Origin: Syntrophaceae bacterium
GTDB lineage: Bacteria; Desulfobacterota; Syntrophia; Syntrophales; UBA5619
Assembly (NCBI GenBank): GCA_919902745.1
Contig: CAKKRN010000185.1
Span: 1 to 6,006, forward strand
DNA: 6,006 bases
Direction: 5' to 3'
Both the position numbers and the translations under genes were made by a program. Within the stretch, counting starts at the first letter, position 1. Each line of letters opens with the position of its first letter. This document shows positions 1-6,006 of the stretch, piece by piece. The notes under the pieces are model-generated. The model worked only from the letters and a program-made list of their open reading frames with translations, ran no database searches and had not been told where the DNA came from.

Positions 1-1050
1 GGCGGCATCCTGTCGGTCGGCTTCCTGAACGGGATGGACAACCTCCTCTCCGCCCTCTACTCCTTTCCCGGCGGCTATCTGAGCGACCGCCTCGGCTACA
101 AGCGGGCGCTGATCGTCTTCAACCTCATCGCGATGACCGGCTACGTGATCGTCATCCTCTTCCCCCACTGGCTCGCCGTTCTCGTCGGCGCCGCCTTTTT
201 CCTCTCCTGGTCGGCCCTCTCCCTCCCCGCAACGATGAGCCTTGTCTCCCGGGCGCTCCCGCAGCAGAAGCGGACGATGGGGGTGTCGATCATTTCCCTT
301 GTCCGCCGGGTCCCGATGGCCCTGGGACCGGTCATCGGCGGCGTCCTGATCGGGATCTACGGCGAGAAAACCGGCATCCGTCTCGCCTTCGGCGTGGCCC
401 TCCTGCTGGGGATCGTCTCGCTCGTCTTTCAGCAGGTGATGATCTCGGACGACGGGAACCGCGGAAAAGCGGAAAAGCGGCCGTCGCGTCTCTGGCGGTT
501 CATGAGCCCGGATCTCCGGAACCTCCTCGTCTCCGACATCCTGATCCGCTTCGCCGAGCAGATCCCCTACGCCTTCGTCGTCATCTGGTGCATCAAGATG
601 AACGGGATCAGCGCCGTGCAGTTCGGCCTCCTCACGACGATCGAGATGGTCACGGCGATGCTCGTCTACATTCCGGTTGCCTGGCTCGCCGACCGGACGG
701 GAAAGAAACCCTTCGTCCTGATCACCTTCGTCAATTTCACCCTCTTCCCGCTCTTTCTGCTCTTTTCCCACACCTTCTGGATGATGGCCGCCGCCTTCGT
801 CATCCGGGGGCTCAAGGAGTTCGGCGAACCGACGCGCAAGGCGCTGATCATGGACCTCGCCCCGGAAGATCAGAAGGCGGGAATGTTCGGTCTCTACTAC
901 CTTCTCCGGGATATCGTCGTCTCCGCGGCGGCCTTCGCCGGCGGCTTCCTCTGGCTGTTCTCCCCGACCGTCAACCTGCTGGCGGCGACCGCCTGCGGTC
1001 TTCTGGGCACGATCTACTTCGCAATCCGGGGACGGGATTTGAAGGGATAA
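1..1050 (+). CDS. MFS family transporter, 5'-truncated by the window edge
   Basis: This is an inner-membrane secondary transporter of the major facilitator superfamily; the substrate is unknown. The reading frame is open from base 1, so the ATG at 34 is almost certainly internal: it falls within the second membrane segment, just before the loop 2-3 signature. From the window start 349 residues are visible. The signature GGYLSDRLGYKR (residues 24-35) is MFS motif A, and a second copy, WLADRTGKK (228-236), occupies the equivalent place in the C-terminal half, as expected from the internal duplication of a 12-helix MFS protein. About ten hydrophobic segments can be read, split by a charged central loop near residues 145-165. 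A conserved-looking EFGEPTRKAL stretch starts at residue 273. Roughly 50-60 N-terminal residues, including helix 1, are probably missing. The TAA stop lies 7 bases before der, suggesting co-transcription. Family assignment is firm; drug, sugar or metabolite specificity cannot be called. Confidence 0.9.
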   Translation, partial: GGILSVGFLNGMDNLLSALYSFPGGYLSDRLGYKRALIVFNLIAMTGYVIVILFPHWLAVLVGAAFFLSWSALSLPATMSLVSRALPQQKRTMGVSIISLVRRVPMALGPVIGGVLIGIYGEKTGIRLAFGVALLLGIVSLVFQQVMISDDGNRGKAEKRPSRLWRFMSPDLRNLLVSDILIRFAEQIPYAFVVIWCIKMNGISAVQFGLLTTIEMVTAMLVYIPVAWLADRTGKKPFVLITFVNFTLFPLFLLFSHTFWMMAAAFVIRGLKEFGEPTRKALIMDLAPEDQKAGMFGLYYLLRDIVVSAAAFAGGFLWLFSPTVNLLAATACGLLGTIYFAIRGRDLKG

Positions 1051-1057
1051 AACGGAT

Positions 1058-2374
1058 ATGAAACCCGTAATCGCGATCGTCGGCCGGCCCAACGTCGGCA
1101 AATCGACTCTCTTCAACCGCCTGGCCGGCCGGGGCAAGGCGATCGTCATCGATGAACCGGGCGCAACGCGGGATCGCAACTACACCGAATGCAACTGGAA
1201 TGACCGTCCGTTCACGCTGATCGACACCGGCGGCTTCGAACCGGCCTCCGCAGTGGAGATCCTCGTCCAGATGCGGGAGCAGACGACGCTCGCCATCGAG
1301 GAGGCGGACATCATCCTCTTTCTGATGGACGGCCGGGACGGGCTGACCCATTCGGATCAGGAGATCGCGCGGCTGCTCCGGCTGACCGAGAAGAAGGTCT
1401 TCTTCGCTGTGAACAAGATCGACGGCCCCCGCCACGAGGCGCTCGTCTCCGAGTTCTACCGCCTGGGGATCGAGACCCTCTACGCGATCTCCGCGCAGCA
1501 CGGGCAGGGTCTGGACGAGATGATGGACGCCGTTGCGGAGAACCTCCCCGCCGGCGGACCGGTGAGGGAAGTGGACGAAGACCGCATCCGGATCGCCGTC
1601 GTCGGGAGACCCAATGTCGGCAAGTCCTCCCTCATCAACCGGATCCTCGGCTACGAACGGACGATCGCGAACCCCGTCCCGGGGACGACGCGGGACGCCA
1701 TCGACACCCCCTTCACCCGCAACGGGAAGAGATTTCTTCTGATCGATACCGCGGGCATCCGCCGCAAGAGCCGGATCAGCCTCACCCTGGAGAAATACAC
1801 CATCGTCCAGGCCATCAAGGCGATCGATCAGGCCGACATCGCGCTCATCCTCATCGACGCCCAGGAGGGGATCAGCGAGCAGGACGTCAAGATCGCCGGT
1901 CTTGCCATGGAGCACGGAACCGCCTGCATCCTCGTCGTAAACAAGTGGGACTTGATCGAAAAAGACAACAGCACCATCGGAACCCACGTCGAGAATATCC
2001 GCTACAACTCGAAGTTCCTCGAGTTTGCGCCCATCATTTTTGTCTCCGCCCTCTCCGGCCAGCGGGTCACAAAGATCTTCGATCTGGTCGAGCGGGTCTA
2101 CGCCCAGTACACGAAACGCGTCGAAACGGGCGAACTAAACCGGAAGATCCGTGAAATCATTGAGATGAATCCACCGCCCGGCCGCCAGAGCCGGCCGCAC
2201 ATCTTCAACTACATCACGCAGGTCGCGATCAAGCCCCCGACCTTCGTGCTGTTCGTCCGGAACCCGGACGGCATCCACTTCTCCTACGAACGCTACCTGG
2301 TCAACCGGATCCGGGAGACCTTCGGTTTCGCCGAGGTCCCGATCCGCCTTTTCTTCCGGAACAAGGGGGACTGA
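1058..2374 (+). CDS. der: Ribosome assembly GTPase Der (EngA)
   Basis: Der is an essential cytoplasmic GTPase that assists late maturation of the 50S ribosomal subunit. The 438-residue protein has the diagnostic arrangement of two tandem G domains plus a C-terminal KH-like domain. G domain 1 shows GRPNVGKST (residues 9-17), DTGG (56-59), NKID (119-122) and the G5 SA at 145. G domain 2 shows GRPNVGKSS (183-191), DTAG (230-233), NKWD (295-298) and SA at 330. The KH-like domain fills about 350-438, including NPPPGRQSRPH and the terminal RLFFRNKGD-type ending common in the family. Length is typical and no key residue is missing. The ATG at 1058 is chosen because it places the first P-loop at residue 9, as in other Der proteins; a modest purine-rich AAGGGA (1042-1047) lies 10 bases upstream, inside the end of the transporter gene. 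It lies 7 bases after the MFS gene, and a hairpin terminator follows the stop. Confidence 0.98.
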   Translation: MKPVIAIVGRPNVGKSTLFNRLAGRGKAIVIDEPGATRDRNYTECNWNDRPFTLIDTGGFEPASAVEILVQMREQTTLAIEEADIILFLMDGRDGLTHSDQEIARLLRLTEKKVFFAVNKIDGPRHEALVSEFYRLGIETLYAISAQHGQGLDEMMDAVAENLPAGGPVREVDEDRIRIAVVGRPNVGKSSLINRILGYERTIANPVPGTTRDAIDTPFTRNGKRFLLIDTAGIRRKSRISLTLEKYTIVQAIKAIDQADIALILIDAQEGISEQDVKIAGLAMEHGTACILVVNKWDLIEKDNSTIGTHVENIRYNSKFLEFAPIIFVSALSGQRVTKIFDLVERVYAQYTKRVETGELNRKIREIIEMNPPPGRQSRPHIFNYITQVAIKPPTFVLFVRNPDGIHFSYERYLVNRIRETFGFAEVPIRLFFRNKGD

Positions 2375-2416
2375 GCGACCCGGTTTGGAACAGAGGCGTC
2401 AGCGAATAAGGTCGAA

Positions 2417-2459
2417 AAAAACAGAGGCGGCTCAGTATTTCCCAGCTGCCTCTGTTTTT
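2417..2459. terminator. Bidirectional intrinsic terminator between convergent genes
   Basis: Bases 2422-2432 (CAGAGGCGGCT) pair with 2444-2454 (AGCTGCCTCTG) through 11 base pairs with one G-T wobble at 2429/2447. Five A-T pairs (2417-2421 with 2455-2459) extend the stem to 16 pairs, and the loop is 11 bases. On the + strand the stem ends in a T run (2455-2459, then CTTT), which suits termination after der. On the minus strand the seven A at 2415-2421 become a U run, which suits termination of the oxidoreductase transcript arriving from the other side. The whole intergenic stretch 2375-2478 contains no other gene that I can see. Confidence 0.9.
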
Positions 2460-2478
2460 CTTTAAATGCCTGACAGGG

Positions 2479-5400
2479 TCATGCCTGTTTCCCGTGCAGG
2501 TAGTCGATCATCGGCTGGGTCACCAGAGGGACGACGTCGCCGATCATGTGGGGCATGAGGTTGTCCATCACCTTGGGCATGAGCGCCGGCATCTGCTCCA
2601 GCATGTAGTCGGGCATAGGGACACGGTCGGCCACCCTCTGGAGCATTGTAGGCATGACCTTGGGCATCATCATCGGAAGCAGCCTCGGGAAGAGGATCGG
2701 GAACATCGGTTTCATGAGATCAAGCGCGCCCGGGATCTTCCCCATGACCCGCATCATGGGCCCCATGCCGAACGGCATGGCATTGATCAGCTCGGGCCAC
2801 ATGGTGGACATCAGGTTTGCAAAACCCTGCGGCGTCATCAGTGCGATCATGGCCTCGAACACGGCCCACTGTCGCTTGACCTCGGGATTGGGGTCCGGGA
2901 AGTCGTAGCCCAATGCGGACGCGGCGAAACGCGCCAGGTCCACGACCTCTATGGGCATCTTCTTTTTGTCAGCACTTACCCGGAGCTGGAATTCACAGCA
3001 GGGGCAGAGCGCCAGCACCGTGCCCGCGCCTGCCTCCAGGGCCTCGTTCAAGCGCATCTCTCCGATGTCGGCAGCCACCGCCGGATCCTTGATAAGGGTG
3101 AGCACACTGCCGCAGCAGTGGGCCTCCTGGCGATTGTGGTCCATCTCCACGAACTTCACATGGGGGATGGCCTTGATGAGGTCCCGCGGCGGCTCGTAGA
3201 CGCCCGAAACTCGACCCATGTGGCATGAGTCGTGCCAGGTCACGGTGACCGGCGCCTTGCCGGTGTCCGGGAAGACGAACTCGCCCTTTTTGATCTTCTC
3301 CGAAAGGACCTCGCTATAGTGCCTGGAGGTGATATCATAGTCGATGCCGAGCTTTTTGGCCCAGACAGGGTATACATGCCGCCACATCATGTCGCATGCC
3401 GGGCATGAAGTGATCACACTTTCAGCGCCCGTATCCTTGACGGCCCGGATGTTTCGGCGAATGATCTCCTCGAATACATCCCACTTCCCGGCTACGAGCA
3501 TAGGCGTGCCGCAGCAATTCTCGCGGTTCCCCACATAGGTGAAATCCACCCCTGCCGCATCCAGGAGCCGTACGCTCGCCATGCCGATGTCCGGTTCCAC
3601 GTAACTGGCGGTACAGCCGGCGAAGTAAGCGGCCTTGGCCTTCTTCCCGGGTCCGTGCTTTTCCTTCAGGTCCTCGGGGAACCACGCCGAGCGGTCCTTG
3701 CGATAGCCAGCCCAGATGTTCCCCTCCTTCAGGTTGGCCTCGGCCATCATCTCGAAGGGCGGGAACGTCATCTTCTTTTCCTCGTGGATGAGCTTGCCGC
3801 GGAGCTTCATCCAGGAGGGCTCGATGGGCAGGGCGGCGGAACAGCGGATATTGCAGAGTTCGCACGTGGTGCAGACGAGGAACGTGTCCACCACCTTTTG
3901 GCTCCACTCCTGCTTGCCCTTCATGTACTCCCGCAGCCAGTACCACTTGCCCCGGGGGCTCTGGCTCTCCCAGCCTCGGCCGTAGAACTGATCGCACTCG
4001 TCCACGCAGTAGCCGCACTGGGAGCAGCTGTGAGCATACCAGGCCACGTCCGCGGGGATGTCCCGCGAATCCGTCGTCGGCCTCTCTCCCACCTTGGTGA
4101 AAACCGCGTTGCCGAAGGGCCTGATGAGCGGTTCGAACAGGCTGCCGAGCCTTACGGCCGCCCCGATGAGCCTCCCGCCGAGCACCTTCCCGGGGTTCAG
4201 GATGCCCTTGGGGTCCACCTGTTTTTTGAATGTCGCGAGCCTGGCAAGGCGGTCCTTTCCGAGTACGTCCCTGGCCTTGGTTGAGAAGTAGAGTCCCGTG
4301 GCATAGGCGCGGCCGCCATGCTTCTCCGCCAGTTTCATCATGGAGAGAGACAGGCCGAAGACGAAGTTGTAGTTGAAGGCCCGCTCGTCGCCGGGGATGA
4401 ACCCTAGGATCACCACTTCCGGCTGTCCGGAGGCCGAATTTCGGATCATCACACCTTCCTTGACGACGGGCTGCCGGATCGTCTTTTCCACCGTGGTCAT
4501 GAAGTCGCCGAAGGAGGAAAGCGGGATGACCACCTCGGCGGGCACCAAACTGGGGCCGAGGCGCTTGACCACCATGAGTTTGAAGCGGTGCTTCCACTCG
4601 TGGTGCGCGATCTTGTCGCTCAGGATCTCCGCCCCGCAGTGCGCGACGATCCTGTTGAGCCCTTCCATGACTTTCTCGCGGTCTTTGGTGCGGAAGGTGA
4701 GCGTCGTGATGTAGGATGCGGGGAGAAGCACCCGCTCCTCCGCGGGGTGGCCCATGTGCTCCATGAGCGGCGCCTGGTTCTTCATTTCCGCCATCCTCGG
4801 GTTGATGAAGACGAGCGACCAGATGGGGAGGTTTTCCTTGTGCATCGCCTCCATCATCTTCTGCAGATCATGGGGATTCGAGCAGCCGATGGAGACCAGT
4901 TCCATCACCTCATCAGGCTGAACGCGGATGGTGATCTCGCTGATGAGGCCGGTGATCCCTTCCGCCTCGCTGATCATGTCGAGATCCTTTCCCTCGAACA
5001 CCTGTACGGCGCCATCCGGCAGGACGACGCGCGCGGAAAGGACCGTGTCCCGGAACCAGCCCGCTTCATACGATCCGAAGCCCGCACCTCCCTGGGCGAG
5101 CCAGCCGCCCACGGTAGAGCCCGGATAGCTCGAAGGGTATGTAAGCAGCGTCAGGCCCTCCTTCTTCAGCTCGCGGTCGAGCCTCTCCCATACGATGCCG
5201 GGCTGGACCGTGGCGGTCAGTTTCTCTTTGTCAATGGAGAGAACCTTCTTCAGACGGTAGAAATCCACCACAATTCCCTGCTCCACCGGCAAGACCCCGC
5301 CGTAGCCCGAAGAGGCCTTGCCCCGCGGGGTGAGCGGGATCCGGTTGCCGGCAGCCCAGGATGCCAGCTTCCGCAACTCCTCTTCACTGACCGGCTGCAC

Positions 5401-5559
5401 GACGGCATCCGGTATGGTATTCCCGATGAGGGGCTTGATCAGGCTCGGCATGGCGGCGATATCGTGGCCGTAGAGCATCCGCTCCACATCATCGAACGTC
5501 ACGCGGTCCTGAAATGTATTTTTTAGGTACTCGATCAAGGCATTGTTCAGTTTCGTCAT
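2479..5559 (-). CDS. Fused FAD-linked oxidase / iron-sulfur (CCG-domain) oxidoreductase with Met/Pro-rich tail
   Basis: This 1,026-residue protein combines modules that are separate GlcD- and GlcF-like subunits in glycolate oxidase. Residues about 40-215 form a FAD-binding domain of the vanillyl-alcohol-oxidase/PCMH type, with PRGKASSGYGG (78-88), YPGSTVGGWLAQGGAGFGSY (145-164) and the EGITGLISEITIRV-type end. A FAD-oxidase C-terminal domain closes with DPKGILNPGKVL (449-460). Next is a two-cluster ferredoxin module: C512, C515, C518, C522 and C563, C566, C569, C573. Two complete CCG domains follow: C649, C682-C683, C719, C722; and C779, C815-C816, C852, C855. Such domains bind noncubane [4Fe-4S] clusters or related centres in HdrB-type proteins. 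The tail 901-1026 has 24 Met and 18 Pro. The order resembles E. coli YdiJ, but usual His and EHG metal-site motifs are not visible in the FAD C-domain. No signal peptide is seen, so it is probably cytoplasmic or membrane-peripheral. The ATG overlaps the regulator's stop and has a good ribosome site. Redox role is firm; substrate and acceptor are unknown. Confidence 0.93.
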   Translation of the reverse strand: MTKLNNALIEYLKNTFQDRVTFDDVERMLYGHDIAAMPSLIKPLIGNTIPDAVVQPVSEEELRKLASWAAGNRIPLTPRGKASSGYGGVLPVEQGIVVDFYRLKKVLSIDKEKLTATVQPGIVWERLDRELKKEGLTLLTYPSSYPGSTVGGWLAQGGAGFGSYEAGWFRDTVLSARVVLPDGAVQVFEGKDLDMISEAEGITGLISEITIRVQPDEVMELVSIGCSNPHDLQKMMEAMHKENLPIWSLVFINPRMAEMKNQAPLMEHMGHPAEERVLLPASYITTLTFRTKDREKVMEGLNRIVAHCGAEILSDKIAHHEWKHRFKLMVVKRLGPSLVPAEVVIPLSSFGDFMTTVEKTIRQPVVKEGVMIRNSASGQPEVVILGFIPGDERAFNYNFVFGLSLSMMKLAEKHGGRAYATGLYFSTKARDVLGKDRLARLATFKKQVDPKGILNPGKVLGGRLIGAAVRLGSLFEPLIRPFGNAVFTKVGERPTTDSRDIPADVAWYAHSCSQCGYCVDECDQFYGRGWESQSPRGKWYWLREYMKGKQEWSQKVVDTFLVCTTCELCNIRCSAALPIEPSWMKLRGKLIHEEKKMTFPPFEMMAEANLKEGNIWAGYRKDRSAWFPEDLKEKHGPGKKAKAAYFAGCTASYVEPDIGMASVRLLDAAGVDFTYVGNRENCCGTPMLVAGKWDVFEEIIRRNIRAVKDTGAESVITSCPACDMMWRHVYPVWAKKLGIDYDITSRHYSEVLSEKIKKGEFVFPDTGKAPVTVTWHDSCHMGRVSGVYEPPRDLIKAIPHVKFVEMDHNRQEAHCCGSVLTLIKDPAVAADIGEMRLNEALEAGAGTVLALCPCCEFQLRVSADKKKMPIEVVDLARFAASALGYDFPDPNPEVKRQWAVFEAMIALMTPQGFANLMSTMWPELINAMPFGMGPMMRVMGKIPGALDLMKPMFPILFPRLLPMMMPKVMPTMLQRVADRVPMPDYMLEQMPALMPKVMDNLMPHMIGDVVPLVTQPMIDYLHGKQA
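2527..2709 (-). repeat. Coding region for a proline-phased Met-rich repeat tail
   Basis: This part of the oxidoreductase encodes residues 951-1011, in which prolines recur at spacings that are nearly all 4 or 8 residues: 954, 958, 962, 966, 970, then 983, 991, 995, 1003 and 1011. Most are preceded by Met, Leu or Phe, and MPKVM occurs twice (965-969 and 994-998). The DNA copies are not identical, so the periodicity lies in the protein rather than in a simple nucleotide repeat. The function is unknown. An amphipathic, membrane-contacting or oligomerising segment is a plausible but unproven reading. Confidence 0.7.
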
Positions 5560-5927
5560 GAAGATTTCTCCTTCTTTTTTACGACACGGGAGGGACTTTT
5601 CTTCGGGGTGCGGGTGAGAATGGAGAAGATCCGTCCTTTTTCCTGGATTTGCTCTGCAAGAACTTCCCTCATCAAATTACATGCCTGGATGATCTTGGGG
5701 TTGGCGATGCGGTAATACAGGTTGACGCCTTCCCGCCTGGTCAAGATAACCCCTCTTGTTTTCAGGATCGCCATGTGCTGGGAGAGATTGGCTTTGCTTA
5801 GACCGGTCCTTTCAATCAACTCGTTTGCCGATGTTTCCCCGTCCTTCAGAATATTGATAATTTCCAGTCGTTTGGCATTGGCAAAAATCTTACAGACGTC
5901 GGCCTGGAGTTCATATATTTCTTCCAT
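5556..5927 (-). CDS. ArsR-family winged-helix transcriptional regulator
   Basis: This 123-residue DNA-binding protein has an ArsR/SmtB-type winged helix-turn-helix. An N-terminal helix carries ANAKRLEIINIL (residues 16-27). The helix-turn-helix runs through about 32-55 with a recognition helix SKANLSQHMAIL (44-55), and a beta wing follows at about 58-74 (TRREGVNLYYRI). The ELCVCDL metal site of classic arsenic/cadmium/zinc sensors is not present; the equivalent position reads ANELIERTG. Only two cysteines, C12 and C83, occur, so metal sensing of the standard kind is unlikely. The C-terminal 15 residues are lysine- and serine-rich and probably disordered. Members of this family usually repress their own promoter until a ligand or redox signal releases them. 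The TGA stop overlaps the downstream oxidoreductase ATG by 4 bases, so the two genes form one translationally coupled unit and the oxidoreductase is the likely regulated target. The inducer is unknown. Confidence 0.93.
   Translation of the reverse strand: MEEIYELQADVCKIFANAKRLEIINILKDGETSANELIERTGLSKANLSQHMAILKTRGVILTRREGVNLYYRIANPKIIQACNLMREVLAEQIQEKGRIFSILTRTPKKSPSRVVKKKEKSS
5568..5574 (-). promoter_or_regulatory. Ribosome binding site of the FAD/Fe-S oxidoreductase
   Basis: On the minus strand GAAGGAG lies 8 bases before the ATG at 5559, within the last codons of the regulator gene. It is a near-ideal Shine-Dalgarno sequence and supports this start. It also suggests that the oxidoreductase can be initiated efficiently in its own right, in addition to coupling through the ATGA overlap. 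Confidence 0.85.
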
Positions 5928-5932
5928 TCATT

Positions 5933-5939
5933 CCCCCCT
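5933..5939 (-). promoter_or_regulatory. Ribosome binding site of the ArsR-family regulator
   Basis: On the minus strand AGGGGGG precedes the ATG at 5927 by 5 bases. It is G-rich rather than a canonical AGGAGG, and the spacing is slightly short, so initiation may be moderate. It supports the ATG at 5927; the overlapping ATG at 5931 is in another frame and stops after a few codons. Confidence 0.6.
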
Positions 5940-5950
5940 ATTGTTTAAGA

Positions 5951-5986
5951 GTTTCAATAGTTGTAAACTTTAATAAAATGAAACAA
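5951..5986. promoter_or_regulatory. Candidate operator dyads around the -10 region
   Basis: Several inverted repeats overlap the promoter. GTTTCA (5951-5956) matches TGAAAC (5979-5984) with 22 bases between, flanking the -10 box. GTTTCAATAGTTGTAAAC (5951-5968) is an imperfect dyad in which GTTT and CAA mirror TTG and AAAC with one unpaired base. AACAATGTT (5982-5990) is a short palindrome reaching into the -35 box. Autoregulation by the adjacent ArsR-type protein is the natural reading, but which dyad is the real site cannot be decided from sequence alone. Confidence 0.4.
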
Positions 5987-5995
5987 TGTTGTCAA
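5967..5995 (-). promoter_or_regulatory. Sigma70-type promoter of the regulator-oxidoreductase operon
   Basis: Read on the minus strand, a perfect -35 hexamer TTGACA (5995-5990) is followed after exactly 17 bases by TAAAGT (5972-5967), a 4-of-6 match to the -10 consensus. Transcription would start near 5960, giving a leader of about 33 bases before the regulator ATG. The region is markedly A+T-rich compared with the rest of the window, as expected of a promoter. The call rests on consensus matching and position only. Confidence 0.7.
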
Positions 5996-6006
5996 GGGTT
6001 TTTTGC

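Noticed and set aside
34..36. ATG at 34 as the true start of the MFS transporter
   Set aside because: The frame remains open to base 1, and starting here would remove helix 1 and most of helix 2 ahead of motif A; no ribosome binding site is seen before it.
971..1987. Long minus-strand open frame (338 codons) opposite der
   Set aside because: It lies wholly antisense to a clearly conserved GTPase, is rich in Asp, Gly, Arg and Val as expected of the reverse complement of GC-rich coding DNA, and shows no recognisable domain.
2494..3228. Plus-strand open frame with very high His content, resembling a metal-binding protein
   Set aside because: The His residues arise from CAT/CAC triplets that are the reverse complement of the Met (ATG) and Val (GTG) codons of the oxidoreductase, so it is a shadow of the Met-rich tail and neighbouring region.
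3422..4597. Minus-strand 391-codon frame in another phase of the oxidoreductase
   Set aside because: It overlaps the intact FAD/iron-sulfur reading frame on the same strand, and its Arg/Gly/Pro-rich translation is typical of an out-of-phase reading; no frameshift is needed in the real gene.
4588..5526. Plus-strand 312-codon open frame opposite the FAD domain
   Set aside because: It is antisense to a well-supported FAD-binding domain, has Arg/His/Asp-heavy low-information composition and no domain signature.

Overview
The 6,006-base window is GC-rich, mostly protein-coding bacterial chromosome with no mobile element, RNA gene or CRISPR array that I can see. It looks like a Gram-negative anaerobe. 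The closest fit I can suggest from protein style alone is the Desulfobacterota / former Deltaproteobacteria, for example syntrophs such as the Syntrophaceae. This is an inference from the large FAD/iron-sulfur oxidoreductase and the GC-rich codon use, not a demonstrated assignment.

Layout: on the + strand, positions 1-1050 hold the C-terminal majority of a major facilitator superfamily (MFS) transporter whose start lies outside the window. Seven bases later comes a complete der (engA) gene (1058-2374) for the double-GTPase ribosome assembly factor. The two probably share a transcript. A strong hairpin at 2417-2459, with A and T tracts on opposite sides, separates this pair from a convergent minus-strand unit and can terminate transcription from both directions.

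The minus-strand unit reads right to left. A sigma70-like promoter (5967-5995) with dyad sequences around it precedes an ArsR-type winged-helix regulator (5556-5927). That gene overlaps by 4 bases (ATGA) the start of a 1,026-residue FAD/iron-sulfur oxidoreductase (2479-5559). The oxidoreductase joins a GlcD-like FAD domain, a two-cluster [4Fe-4S] ferredoxin-type module and two complete cysteine-rich CCG domains. It ends in an unusual tail of about 125 residues rich in Met and Pro.

How the parts may work together: the regulator probably controls its own promoter and so the dependent oxidoreductase, sensing an unknown signal. The oxidoreductase would take electrons from an organic substrate to FAD, pass them through the iron-sulfur clusters and deliver them to a quinone, a thiol/disulfide or another carrier. 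The metal-binding His and Glu-His-Gly motifs typical of D-2-hydroxyacid dehydrogenases of this superfamily are not visible, so the substrate should not be taken to be lactate, glycolate or 2-hydroxyglutarate. This regulator-oxidoreductase pair is the least ordinary part of the window; der and the transporter are conventional.
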